Positions 46,288 through 57,513 of a DNA stretch of 64,000 bases are shown here, in pieces. A model generated the notes under the pieces. That model worked only from the letters and a program-made list of their open reading frames with translations, searched no databases and had not been told where the DNA came from. The position numbers and the translations under genes were made by a program. Numbering within the stretch: the first letter of the stretch is position 1; each line of letters begins with the position of its first letter. Where the stretch lies: contig JAYKKT010000076.1 in the NCBI GenBank assembly GCA_036023115.1, forward strand, positions 5,704,001 to 5,768,000. The letters run 5' to 3'. Source of the stretch: Brasenia schreberi. Its lineage: Eukaryota > Streptophyta > Magnoliopsida > Nymphaeales > Cabombaceae.

Positions 46288-48030
46288 ATGGAGCAAAAGC
46301 CAAAATCCTCGTCGAGTAAATCAAAAGAGGTTTCTAAAAAAGCCAAAAAACGAGAAGCAATAGCTGATATACATGCGATTTTCAAAGAAAAAATGGATAT
46401 TTTAAGCAAGGAGCTTAAAACCCATAAATCCCATAGCAGCTCTTCTCGGGCACACAAAGATCGTGAAAAGAAAACCGATCTCAAAATCAACGAAGGATGT
46501 AAGGTAAAAGGCCAAAACCTAGAAAGGGGCGAGTCCTCCACTCCCACACTTCCAAAATCCTCGTTGAGTAAATCAAAAGAGGTTTTCAAAACAGCCAAAG
46601 AACGAGAAATGCTAGCGGATATATGGGAAACTTTCAAAAAAATAGATGTTTTAAGCAAGGAGCTTAAAACCCATAAATCCCATAGCAGTTCTTCTCGGGC
46701 GTACAAAGATTGTGAAAAGAAAACCAAAATCAAAATCAACGAGGGAATTAAGGAAGAAAAGGGCGAGTCCTCCACTCCCACAAATCCAAAATTCGAAAAT
46801 TCCAAAGAAAATTTAAAAAGAGTTGTTTTTGTTTCAAAAAATCAAAAAAATCTTGAAAACTTTCAAAAAAACAAAAAAATTGAAAAATCAAACTTTGAAA
46901 TTTTGAAAAATTCAAGTGCAATTCCTAAGTCTAGGTACACACACACAGTGGGACATGAAACCCACACCCCACAAAGAGACGAGAGTGAAAAACAGGTAGG
47001 TTTCGAAAAGGAATGCCTCGTGAAACCCCGGGGGCTCAAAACAGAGTTACCCGGGAAATCGGCCTGCTCTCACCATGAAAAGGTAGACAAGCCACAAAGA
47101 GGTATGCCTGAAACCCATCCTTCTCAAAACTCTCTTCTTCATATATGGTCGTCAGATGCATTGGATAACCCCTCTGCACACACAAACCCACGAAATGTGC
47201 CTAGGTTAGAGAATTTTCAAGGTGCGCCAAATATCCCGCATCAGCCAAAAGAATTTCAAAAACAAAAACAAAAAGAAGTTGAAAAAATGGTAGACATGGA
47301 GACCCCTAATGCATGCATCGACATCTTAGGAGCTCATAACCCTGCCATAGAAAAACCCATTTCTTCGAGCCTAATCTTGTACCCTGGAACCAAGATTAGA
47401 GCCTTGAAACAAAAAAATCCATCCCTAGGGGCACCACGAGTTGAACCTAGGGAGCAAGCCAAAAAATTTGAGGGAGCAAGCTTGTCTTCCCTCGAAGAAA
47501 AATTCTCCCAAATACAGGTTGTGTGGAAGCTCAAGCCTTCCATCACCCTGCAATATCCAAAGTTCCTCAAGGAACCAAGCATGGCTTTCCTTGAGGACAA
47601 AATCTCCCAATTCGGGGTTGTATGGAAGCACAAGTCTTCCATCACCCCAAAATATCCAAAGTCTCTCGAGGGACCAAGCACGGCTTTCCTTGAGAAACAA
47701 ATCTCCCAAACGAGGGTTAAATGGAAGCCCAAGTCTTCCATCGCCCCAGAATCCAAAATCCCAAAATCCAAAAAGGTATATATCCCTGACATGGATGATT
47801 CCATGTTCCAAGGCCATGATTTATACAAAAACTTTTCAAAAAACAAGAAGTCTTGGAACATGATTCTAAATATGGGATATAAACCCTACCAGGGCCTGGG
47901 AACCCAAAACCAAGGTAGGCTCGAACCTGTCCTATCTCAGGCCAATCGACAAAAGTATGGATTGGGCTACAGCCCACCCATACCCCCAGAGCCGCCACCT
48001 AAGACCATGTGGGTCAAGAGTGCCCTGTAG
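46288..48030 (+). CDS. 580-residue chimeric ORF of the non-autonomous element
   Basis: The first ATG is at 46288; the frame opens slightly upstream only via a TTG. There are no internal stops. Residues about 4-166 are two tandem Lys/Ser-rich units, each with a predicted helical stretch and the shared motif SKELKTHKSHSSSSRA; the first is similar in style to the Gag N-terminus of the outer element (54654 onward). The middle is hydrophilic and poorly conserved. Residues about 398-494 are three diverged 33-residue repeats (for example PSMAFLEDKISQFGVVWKHK). The last 80 residues contain a G-patch-like segment (NMGYKPYQGLG...GLGYSPP) that in the outer element lies between protease and RT (57220-57430). 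No capsid, CCHC, protease or RT motif is present. It looks like Gag N-terminus joined to the G-patch part by internal deletion. A role in RNA binding or packaging is inference only. Confidence 0.8.
   Translation: MEQKPKSSSSKSKEVSKKAKKREAIADIHAIFKEKMDILSKELKTHKSHSSSSRAHKDREKKTDLKINEGCKVKGQNLERGESSTPTLPKSSLSKSKEVFKTAKEREMLADIWETFKKIDVLSKELKTHKSHSSSSRAYKDCEKKTKIKINEGIKEEKGESSTPTNPKFENSKENLKRVVFVSKNQKNLENFQKNKKIEKSNFEILKNSSAIPKSRYTHTVGHETHTPQRDESEKQVGFEKECLVKPRGLKTELPGKSACSHHEKVDKPQRGMPETHPSQNSLLHIWSSDALDNPSAHTNPRNVPRLENFQGAPNIPHQPKEFQKQKQKEVEKMVDMETPNACIDILGAHNPAIEKPISSSLILYPGTKIRALKQKNPSLGAPRVEPREQAKKFEGASLSSLEEKFSQIQVVWKLKPSITLQYPKFLKEPSMAFLEDKISQFGVVWKHKSSITPKYPKSLEGPSTAFLEKQISQTRVKWKPKSSIAPESKIPKSKKVYIPDMDDSMFQGHDLYKNFSKNKKSWNMILNMGYKPYQGLGTQNQGRLEPVLSQANRQKYGLGYSPPIPPEPPPKTMWVKSAL
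47481..47770 (+). repeat. three tandem repeats of about 97 bp within the ORF
   Basis: The units share CCTTGAG...AA(A/T)TCTCCCAAA, GTATGGAAGC(A/C)CAAG and TCTTCCATC(A/G)CCCC. All lengths keep the frame, giving three 33-residue protein repeats. Confidence 0.9.
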
Positions 48031-51000
48031 AACCTCTAAAACCCAAAACCCATGTCTTAGACCTATTAATTAGAGTCTGATTCATGAATGTTTTCTTTGT
48101 AGGTTCATGGGAAGATCCCTCCTTTTGAAAAAGCCAAAAAAATCAGATATTTGCCATAAACCAAAAAAAAATTGAAAACCCAAAACAAAATCTCAAAAAC
48201 ATTTGGAAAAATGAAAATTCCAAAAAAGAAATTTGTTTTAAAGCCTTTGGCCATGTATAAAGTCCATTTTCGAAAATTGTAAAAATGCTTTTCGAAAATT
48301 GTATATAACTCCCAAAAACCAAAAAAAAAAAAAAAAAAATCCAAAAAGCTTATCTTGAACACCTTTTTGTCTAGAGGTTTTTCAAAATGAAAAGCTCGAG
48401 AATCACCAAAGCTAGGAGGAATAAAAACCTCCGAACTTCCTGAAATTCGCAAGATCCTTGACTTATGCAAAGATTGGGGATTTTTAGAAATAAGCTTAAC
48501 CCATAGTGTGTGCATAAGCATCATGCATCACACTCTCAAATCATACATGTGCATCGAGTCTAGACATCATCTTAGAACTTGAATTCAGGGTTTTGTAAAA
48601 CCAAAGGGGCAATGAAAGTCGACCTCCTAAGTATCGAGCCTTCGTAGACAGGTCTCCATACAAATCAAATCCAACACCTTCAAGGCAAATTTCAAAAGAA
48701 ATGAAAATCTCGAAAAAGGGTTAGCATTTCACAAAAGCCTTTTCAAAAATTCTTTTTGATAAAAACCTTCCATGCATTGCAATTCATGCATTGTCTGCTT
48801 GACTTGATCAAATGAAGATGTTGTTCATACTAAATGTGCCATACATTTTCGAAAACTCTTTTGGCATGTGAAAGGAATCACTAAGCCAAAAGAAAAATCG
48901 TGCTTGGCCTTGCTGTAGGCCCTAAAGATTCGAGACATCATCTCCCATGGAAAGGGGAATGATTCATTAAAGCACTCATTTGAAAAACCTATCTTAAACA
49001 GGTAGGCAAAATGGCAGTCCCTTTCAACAGAGTATGAGTTTCAAAACTCAAGACTCAATTAAGGGACAAGCCCTATATCATGTGGCTGAAGTGCCTCTGT
49101 GAGACACATTCCCCATACTTGATCAAATGCCCCATGAAGGCACGAATTTTCAAAATGAATTCCAAAAACCCTGCTTGACCAAAACCAAGTATGGAAAGCA
49201 TATTTCGATCAAAAGGGCGGGTATAAAACCATCTTCATATAGAAAGGGAGGATTTTCCAAATTGCTTTCTCAAAAAGGATCAGAATTTCGAAAATTTAAC
49301 CCTACATATACTTTAAAAAGAAAGATTTTCAAAACTTCAGGTTTATATAAAAACCTTGATTGTGTTGGATAAGAACATGAATCTCACAATAAAATATGGA
49401 GACCATGTCAAAAACTAAAACCTGATGGCCATGACGATCACTTAGGGTTGGTTGTGTTTTTCCATCCTTGAGCAAAAAGTAGCATGATCATGTTAGGAAA
49501 ATCATGGAAGTGCATGGACATGAACATACCATTGTCCATCCATAATCCTTTTGAAAAGCCATGGCCCTTCACCATGTGGCCATGCGAAATTTCCCTCAAG
49601 CTAGGGGCATTTTTAAATATAGCCCTAGACACCTTCCATGAAGAAACGAATTTCATAGAATGCATCTCCTTCTTGACTTGTGAGATACATTTCATATGTT
49701 CACTCTTGCATAAAAACGTGTATTTCCATTTTGAATCACGTGGAGTGCATAGCATGCATCATATTCATATCATATCACCCCGAAGAAAGCCTAAGAGGTG
49801 GGCAAACCTGAGTAGGAATGTCCCCACGTCTTCAAAAAGGGCAAGAAAAATTCGAAAAATCTGTTGATGTTGTGGGTAGAAATTAGCAAAACCCCGAAAA
49901 TGCCCGAATATTCAAAAGGGTTTATGTTAAATTCCTTTTTCGAAAGGATTTTTGAAAAATCGAACTCCTTTGAAACTTCTTGAAAGAAGGATCGAAGTTG
50001 ATTGTATCCCTGAATGGAGGAATTTATACTTTTCGAAAGGTAGAGTCTTCCAAAAAACAAATTGGCGATATTTCAAAGAACCCTGGCTTACAAGATTAAG
50101 CCTTGTTCAAAATATCAAAATATTTTCAAATAGCAGATGCTATTAAGAAATAGGACTATCTCGTTTGAATCGAGTAACCAAAGGGATAAGCCTTCCCCCA
50201 TTCTACTTTCTCTCCAAAAAAGGAAAATTGGCTGTGTTCAAAAGAAAGAAAAAAATCGAGAATACAAAAGCTCCTCCGAAAGAGGTCTTCTCGTTTCAAA
50301 AGAAAAAGGAGATATAAAAACACTCCTCCCAAAGAGGTCTTCCCTTCATAAACAGGGAATACAAAAACTCCTCCAAAGAGCTGCTCTCCTTTAAAGAAAA
50401 GAGGGATTAATGAAAAAATACTCCTAAAGGGAGACCCTCTATGAAAAAAAGAAACAAAAAGCCAAAAGCTCAAAGAGCGATTTTCCGACTCTTTGCCTAA
50501 AACCACGGGACGCTTCAGAAGGGACCGTGGTATCTCTTTCCCGTATCCCTACGGCTTATCCCCAAGGAAAAAGGTTCAAATTTGCGAAAATCCTAAAGTA
50601 CGAATAAAATCGGCTTATTTGGATTTCATTTTGTTTGAGAACTCGACTTTGTTTTGTAGGAAATGGAACTTTGAAATGTTTTCCAAAATTTTCTACCCAA
50701 AAAACCTCCACTGAGTAGCAGGTATTGAAACCCGAATAAAGGGAAGTATGAAAAACGGAAGTCCTTTTTGATACAAGCTAAAAGGAGTTCGTTTTCAAAA
50801 AAATTTTTCAAGAAAAACCCACGAATGTCAAAAAGACTAGGGTAGAACCTGCTTAGAGCAGACAGCCTCAAAAGGCTCTCTCCAAAGCTCGAAAACCCGA
50901 AAACGTCTAGAAGACATGGGTAAAACTTGCTCGAAGCGGCCTGCCTCAAAAGGCACTCTTCGGGCTCAAAACCCCAAAAATAAAAACGTTTTTCTCATGC

Positions 51001-51195
51001 ATGCATCCAAAAATCGTCCATGCATGATCATACATAGGGAAACTTAGGAAAAGTCCCCTTTTGTTAAAAATCCCCACCTGTGGTAAAAGAAAACAGGGTT
51101 TTGCGAAATAAATGGTGTATTCTCGAGAAAATTAGAGAGAAAAACCAAAATGGGGTGTTTCTTCTTTGCCATTATCCAAATACATTTGGATAATG
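48031..51195 (+). pseudogene. remnant pol and 3' UTR of inner element
   Basis: No long frame. 48585-48660 matches the RT end of the outer element near 58840-58900 (CCAAAGGGGCA(A/T)TGAA(A)GTCGACC). 49470-49590 matches outer integrase DNA near 59605-59720 (CATGATCATGTTAG, GTGCATGGACATG, CCATGGCCCTTCACCATGTGG). 49914 onward matches the outer 3' UTR from 60565 (TCCTTTGAAACTTCTTGAAAGAAGGATC). CTCCTCC-AAAGAGGTCTTC repeats lie at 50265-50400. Confidence 0.8.
50503..50530 (+). other. conserved hairpin in 3' UTR (inner)
   Basis: CCACGG (50503-50508) can pair with CCGTGG (50525-50530). The intervening GACGCTTCAGAAGGGA is conserved with the outer element (61083-61110, GACGCTCCAGAAGAGA, with a 5-bp stem). 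Confidence 0.6.
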
Positions 51196-51210
51196 CCAAA
51201 GAGGGGCATC
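51196..51210 (+). promoter_or_regulatory. polypurine tract of inner element
   Basis: CCAAAGAGGGGCATC immediately precedes the 3' LTR. An identical tract precedes the outer 3' LTR at 61784-61798. Confidence 0.85.
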
Positions 51211-54024
51211 TGTAAACACCCCAAATCTTCTATATTTCAAAAACTCTCAAAAACACCAGAAAGCTCGTTTGAGCCAAAACGACGTCCTGTTTTGAAATAT
51301 GAAAACAGGTACAGAAGGCAAAAGAAAAGTCCAGGCAAGAAGAGGATTCAAGCCCAGAATTTCAGAAGCCACCCCCTGTTCAAAAACGGAAGAAAAAAGA
51401 GCCCGTTTGGAGAAAAGCCCGACAGAAGGGTAAAAATGTAATTTGGGTCAAAGAAAAAGCACAAAGCAGCTCCAAAATGCAGAAAGAAGCCCAGTACCTG
51501 AGGAAGTCGACAGAAGTCCGAGACACGTCCCGTCGGAATGAAGAACGGAATCCGTGCGGCAATCTGAGTTCGATATCAATAGGAACCGGCCAAAAACCAA
51601 AACGGCGGACCGAACAAACGCCGAAAAAGTCCTAAAAAGCAGAACACCGGTTGGAACAAAGACTTGGGGAAGACCCAGGCCAGAGTTGGGCATCCGATGA
51701 ATCGAAGCCCGCTCGAAACCGACGGTGAAAAGCACCAGAAAGGACCAGAAAACCAAGGAGCAGAAGAAAAATCTGGATTGGGTCTGGACCCAAAAATATC
51801 CAGATCCATATCCAAATTGTGTTTGGATTGGATATGGATCTCAAAAATCCAAGATCCGAGATCCGAGATCCAAACCCAAATAAATATTTAGACTGGATCT
51901 GGATCTCAAAATATCCGAAAGATCCGCGATCTAGATCCACATTGAGTTTGGATTGGATCCGGATAGCCAGACCCAAATCCAAGACCCAATATCCAAGACC
52001 CACTTAAAACCTCTATAAATAGAGGTGCTGGGCTTGAAAAAAAGTAGAGGTGAGGCTCAAAGGGGAGAGGCTTTCACGTGAAAGCTTGGTGGGTGGAGAG
52101 AGAAAGAGAGAGAGAGGGAAGCAAGTCAAGAATAGTGGCTTGACTTTCCCCTTTTCAAGTTTTTTTTTTTTTTTACGTGAAACCTTGTTGGCCAAGGGAC
52201 TTGAGGAAGCTGCACCAACCAAAGAACGTCCCCTACCTTGGCTGGGAGCATGGCGTGGTGGAGCTTGGCGGCTTGAGCGGCGGCTTGGAGCGGTGTGGCA
52301 ACCAAGGTAGGTCCCCTAAGCCCTAACCTAACCCATCTTCCCTAACCTCTCTAGACCACCCATCCTAGCCAAACTTGCCCCTAAAACCACCACCAAAACG
52401 GCCAAGTGCTGGCCGTTTTTCACCAAGTCTCCTACCTAAGACCACCACCTAAACACCACCCTAAACAACCTCCCTAAACCACCTAAAGTTCGGCCAAGTG
52501 CTGGCCGAACTTCCCTTTGAAACTACCTAGCTCGAGCCACCTTGGCTCGAGCCTTTTTCCTCCCCATACTTACCCAAGTCGACCCAAGACAACCCCGCAA
52601 CAACCTTGGCCGAACCTTAGAGCAAGTCACTCCTACTCGAGCCACCTTGGCTCGAGTTTCACAAGACCTAAACTAAGGCCAAGTGCTGGCCGTGTTCCAT
52701 ACTAAAACCATGCCACTCGAGCCACCTTGGCTCTAGTCTCACAAGACCAAACAAAGGTCATGAACCTTGGCCGAAATCTCAAAACTTTAGCCAACACCTG
52801 ACCTAGGACCAGCCAACTCTATCCTATACCTAAACCAAGGCCAAATGCTGGCCTAATACCAAGCCTAAACTATACCTAAACCAAGACCAAGCGTTGGCCA
52901 AATCCCATACAAAAACCCAATCACTCGAGCCAAGGTGACTTGAGTCTTACCTTGCCCAAACCAGCCCCAACTAGCCCCAAACCCATTGTAGCTTGCAGCT
53001 CCCAGAACTCCAAGTCTCTCCAAGCTCTCAAGCTCTCCGGCTTCGCTCCCACATGCCCCGGACTCCATAAGAAGAAGGCGGATTCGCCCCTTGTACGATC
53101 CTAACTCAAAAGGCTGGAAAGTGTAAGTTGATTTTGATATATATCAAATCCCTTTCTATTCAATTTAATTCGTCATATGGGGTTGTAATAATGGAGCATC
53201 GTCTCCCCCCGGATGTAATATATGTGCAAAACTCACACACGTACACTCGAGCCTTTCCGCTCTTACGTATATATATGTATTTCCCTTTCAGTTGGGTTTT
53301 AAATTTAAGTTGCGTGAGTTGCCTTTCAATTTATACACTCAAAGCACTCACTCACATTGAGCCTTCTCGCTCTTATATATATCTATATCTCCCTTCTGCT
53401 GCGTTTTACGGTTCAGTTGCGTGTGTTGCATTTCAATTTATACACAACACCCACGCACACATTGAGCCTTTTCGCTCTTAAGATATAGATATATTTAAAT
53501 TTCTGCAATTTACATTCAAGTCGTGTGAGTTGCATTCAATTTGGGTTTTCCCTTCTGCTAAGTCTTTAAATTTCGGGTTTTACATTCAAGTTGTGCGAGT
53601 TGCATCGCATACTCGCCATACTCGAGCTAGGTTGCATACCTGCATCGAACAAACCCGAACAAAACGTGCAAACACGCCTAAATGGATAAAATTGAGAGAC
53701 TTAGGGTCGCCCAAATCAAAAACTCGCCAAGTGCATGATTTCAAAAGGATTTTCAAACACCTGTTCATTCAAAAATCGATTTTGAGTTTAACTTGTTTTA
53801 AACGAAGTCTCTAAGCGTACAGACTGACCCTTGCGCGTCGGTGCAAGAAGGTCTGCTACGAAAAGATCCCGCTTGCCTACAATTGCCTTTTAAAAAGTCA
53901 GATATTTCAAAAACTACTTCGCTAGTTTGAGTAAGCTAGCTGGCACGCCCTAAAAGCGAACGTAAGCACGAAAAGGTTCACTTCAGGCCTAAGAACCCGC
54001 AAGTGAAAATTTTCCGTGTCTACA
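51211..54024 (+). repeat. 3' LTR of inner element
   Basis: 2814 bp, nearly identical to 43355-46164. The few differences include single substitutions and small indels such as the length of a T run. It repeats the TATA inverted repeat (52010-52025), the hairpin array (about 52395-52945) and the core block (53179-53210). Confidence 0.96.
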
Positions 54025-54521
54025 AATTTCAATTCAGATAAGTTTGTATCATTATTCTTAAAAACCCAAAACAGGATTTTCAGCATCTTTGCATCTACTC
54101 ATTGCTGCAATCTCTCGATACTCGCTCCGATCACGCTAAAACTTGGCCCACACATTCCACACACATTAGGCCACAGTAAGTAAAACTTGTAAGAATTTTA
54201 GGACCGTCCAACCCCATAATAAAATTGGCTAAAAGTGTACAAACCGAATTCTTTCAAAACACTCGTCTTCCACGTTAATTTGAAGTAAAATCTTTTTTGC
54301 AAATCAAAGTTCATAAGCACTTAAACTGACCCTTGAGCATCGGTTCAAGAAGGTTTAAGTGAAAAGAGTCTGCTTGCCTACAATCGCCAAAATGTCAAAA
54401 AATTATTTAAAAAGTCTTCGCTAGTTTGTGTAAGCAAGCTGGCACGCTCGCGCAAGCGTAGACACAAAAAGGTTCACTTCGAGTTTTTTATAACTTGGGA
54501 GTGGAAATTTTCATGTTTACA
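54025..54521 (+). repeat. 5' LTR of outer element, last piece
   Basis: It begins with the right AATTT duplication and matches the end of the outer 3' LTR (about 63371-63867) through CATGTTTACA. Confidence 0.93.
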
Positions 54522-54545
54522 GAATTGGCACACCCGGTGAGACTC
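54522..54545 (+). promoter_or_regulatory. primer binding site of outer element
   Basis: GAATTGGCACACCCGGTGAG directly after the LTR. It is the counterpart of the inner PBS at 46165 with two substitutions in the TTGGCACGCCCGGTGGGAC core. Confidence 0.8.
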
Positions 54546-54653
54546 GGGTCTTAAGAGAACTTCAATTCAAACAAGTCAAACTTTGAAAATTTTCAAGAAA
54601 AAGTGTTTAACTTTGCTTGTGCACTTGTAGGATTTTTCCAAAAACTTTGAATT

Positions 54654-56252
54654 ATGTCAAGTTCAGACTCCAATAAAGTGTCTAGCCGAGCCTCTTGCTC
54701 ATCAAGTCCACTTTCTAAAACGTTTTCGAAAACTACTTTCAAAAGCAAGAAAGAAGAGCTCGAAGACTTGCGAAAAGAATTTGAGGCATGGATCGCCGCC
54801 CTTAGCCAAGAGGCCTACGCGGCTGAGTCTTTCTCATCTCATGGCGAACAAGCCAAGGCTAAGAAAAAGCCAAGCAGGTCAAGAAAGCCCAAAGAAAACT
54901 CTGTCATGGAGGGGGACAAAGAATATGAATCCTTGACACTGAAGGATCGAAAAGCCCTCCAACAATTGTTGAGAGGCCAAGCAAAAGAGAAAAAATCATA
55001 CGCATTATCCAATTTTCTCCTTTTAGATTACCAAATGGATAGTGACAACGACATACCGAACTTCTATCGGTATGATGGAACGAGAGACCCTAGATCCCAC
55101 CTGCAGCTCTTTTCTCGCATAGCGTATAAGAAAAAGAAGGACTCTGCCAAATGGATATATTGGTTCCCCCTCTCCCTTAAGAGAAATGCATCAAAGTGGC
55201 TAGCTTCCTACGACTTGAGCCAGTTCGCAACTTTTGAAGAGTTGGCGAATGGCTTCATGCAAAGGTTTTTCAATAACGTGGAAGTGACCCCCACTTTGAA
55301 CACCTTAAGGGACACCAAACAAGCACCGAACGAGGGTGTCCATGCATTCATCGTTCTATGGAGGTCTCTCTTCGGGCAAGTTAGAGAGCCCATTTCCGAG
55401 GGATGCGCAGTAATGCTCATCCTTGAAAATTTTAAAATAGAGTTGAAAGCACTTCTTTCACTCCACGAAATTTCAACTTTTCACAAGTTAATAAAAAAGG
55501 CCTCCCTCTTCAAAGCCAACATGAAAAAGGGGGTCTATGATGATCTGTGGAAAGGAAAAATCTTTTCAAAACCATGCTTTGAAAAACCCGGAACTTACGG
55601 GCTACTCGCTGCGGACAATGGGGCAAAATCCCAAAAAATTACAAATGTTCGAGTAGAATCGAGTCCGGCCGACACTTCAAAATCTGAACCTAAAAATAAA
55701 AAGGTTCAAAAGTCTTTTGAAAAGAGGGAGTATACCCCGCTTGGGCAACCCATCTTAGAGGTCTTCGACCTCCTGCTCGCCTAGGGAATGGTAACACTCA
55801 CCGATATTCCCGAGGGGACACCCGTAAAAGGGAAATTTTTTAACAAACTTTGCAATTATCATAGGATCAAGGGCCATGATACAAATAAGTGTTACTCTCT
55901 TTTAAATAAAATCGAAGACTTGATAGAGCAGGGCCGGCTCCAGGTCACCGAGGAACCGGAGCCCACCCAAGCCATTCTTAAAGAGCCCTTCCCCAACCAC
56001 GCAAGTACTAGTGGGAAGGACAAAGAGGTATGTGGTTTCTCAACTTCCTTGAAAGGTTTGGACTATGCATTGCATACGGACTTCACTACTTGTCACACAC
56101 CACTTCTAGTAATAAAAAAGGCCAAACAAGTAGTGACCCAGGGAGCGCTTAGAGTCCCGCCCCCGACTAGAGCCTTATTAGAGATTTGGGGTACTCCAAA
56201 GCACCAGGCTAGAGCCCACCTAGGAAAGAGCCATAGGGTTGGGTGTGGATGA
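54654..56252 (+). pseudogene. gag of outer Tat-like element, one in-frame stop
   Basis: It starts at ATG 54654. Residues 1-100 are Ser/Lys-rich with a likely helix (KKEELEDLRKEFEAW). Residues about 125-310 match the retrotransposon gag (capsid) family, for example FYRYDGTRDPRSHL, LPLSLKRNASKWL-like WFPLSLKRNASKWLASY and FEELANGFMQRF. A TAG at 55782-55784 interrupts the frame. It continues after four bases with MVTLTDIPEG and a zinc-knuckle-like CNYHRIKGHDTNKCYSL. The product would form the virus-like particle in an intact relative. One nonsense codon is the main visible defect in this part. Confidence 0.9.
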
Positions 56253-56975
56253 GGTGACTAGGTCTGGAAGGATCTACCAACCCCCACACTTAGCAAAAGA
56301 TACTAGCAAGGAAGTGGTCGTTGTCTCCGGCTCTTCAAAATCATGCATTCCCAAAGTAGTGCATCTCATGGGTAAAAACAATGTGTTAACCCCATATGAT
56401 TTTGAAAATTACCTTGCTAAGATTCTCATAAACATGTCTATCCTATAACTCATCTAAACGTCCCCTCGGCATAGACAAGTCTTAGAAAAAATCTTAGAAA
56501 GGGCCAAGGTTAACTCAACTATAACCCCTGAGTCCCTATCCTTCCTAGTCTCACCTATCTGTGCTAAAGCCCCCATTGTGTTCTCAGAAGATGAGCTAGA
56601 ACAATCATGCCAAACCCATAACCAAGCCTTGCATATAGAGGTGGTATTGAATCACCATCCTCTAGACAAGTGTTTGATTGATGGGGAGGAGGTCTAAACG
56701 TTCTTCCGTTACACGTGGCCTTTCAAGTCGGAGTCTCCTTAACCTCTTTGAATCCAAGCTTCATCATTATTACAAGATACGATGGAAATGCATCCAAGCC
56801 TTTAGGAGCCGTAGAGTTACCGATAGAGATAGGGGGTATAACCCATACAGGGGTGTTCCATGTCTTAGACATATATCCCCATTACAACCTACTCCTAGGA
56901 AGACCATGGATACATAGCCTTCGGGCCGTGCCATCCACCTTTCATAGGTGTGTCAAGATCCCCCACGAAAGCTAA
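56239..56975 (+). pseudogene. protease region of outer element
   Basis: EVTRSGRIYQPP (56239 onward) is the phrase that precedes the protease in Tat/Ogre-like elements. Around 56640-56970 pieces in two frames read LPLHVAFQVGVSL-like and LGAVELPIEIGG...VLDIYPHYNLLLGRPWIHSLRAVPSTFH, the diagnostic end of the Tat-type protease domain. Frameshifts and a stop near 56695 break it. Confidence 0.85.
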
Positions 56976-57117
56976 ATTGTGGTAATTCTAGAAGAAAATC
57001 ACCCTTAGCTTAGGAGAGTTCAAAACTTTCCTTGCTTGTCAAGCCATCAAACCTGTGAGTCAAACCTAGGAAAACCCTTGGTCGACCCACCCAAGTTCAT
57101 CCTAAAGAGACCTAAGG

Positions 57118-57513
57118 ATGTCATGCATATCAAGGGCTTGCCCACCCAAGACCATGACCATTCCAAGAAAAACCAAGACCCAAATCCTCCCCAAGTCCCT
57201 ATACAAGAAAGTGTTTGAGCATGATATGGATGACACCAAGTTCCAAGGCCATCCACTTTACAAAACGTTTTCAAAATTAAAGAAGCCTTGGAACATGATG
57301 TTAAACATGGGATACATACCCTATCAAAGCTTAGGAAACCAAAACTGGGGTTGCTTAGAACCCAACTTACCAAATCCTAACCCAAACTGGCATGGGGTGG
57401 GCTACACCCCATTCATACCCCCTGAACCACCACCTACGACCACTTGGGTCAAGGGTACGCTAGGACCTTCTAACACCGAAACCTATGACTTAGACCTCTT
57501 GTTTAGAGCCTAA
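57118..57513 (+). pseudogene. G-patch-like segment of outer element
   Basis: The frame includes DDTKFQGHPLYKTFSKLKKPWN then MMLNMGYIPYQSLGNQNWG and GVGYTPFIPPEPPP. It matches the C-terminus of the inner ORF (DDSMFQGHDLYKNF, NMGYKPYQGLG). G-patch motifs bind or regulate RNA-processing proteins; here key glycines vary (QSLG for QGLG). Confidence 0.8.

Larger units (their letters stand above)
43355..54024 (+). mobile_element. young non-autonomous Tat-like retrotransposon
   Basis: A 10.67-kb element with LTRs 43355-46164 and 51211-54024, PBS, PPT and AATTT duplications. The LTRs differ at only about ten positions over 2.81 kb by eye, so it inserted recently. The internal 5 kb has one long ORF (46288-48030) and only scraps of RT (about 48585-48660) and integrase (about 49470-49590). 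Gag capsid, protease, RT, RNase H and integrase genes are absent. Its PBS, PPT, LTR ends and 3' UTR parallel those of the outer element, so replication would need proteins supplied in trans. It is comparable to LARD-type or other non-autonomous LTR elements. Confidence 0.93.

Noticed and set aside
47334..47861. Minus-strand 175- and 130-codon frames opposite the inner ORF
   Set aside because: Shadow frames of the repetitive plus-strand ORF without recognisable motifs.
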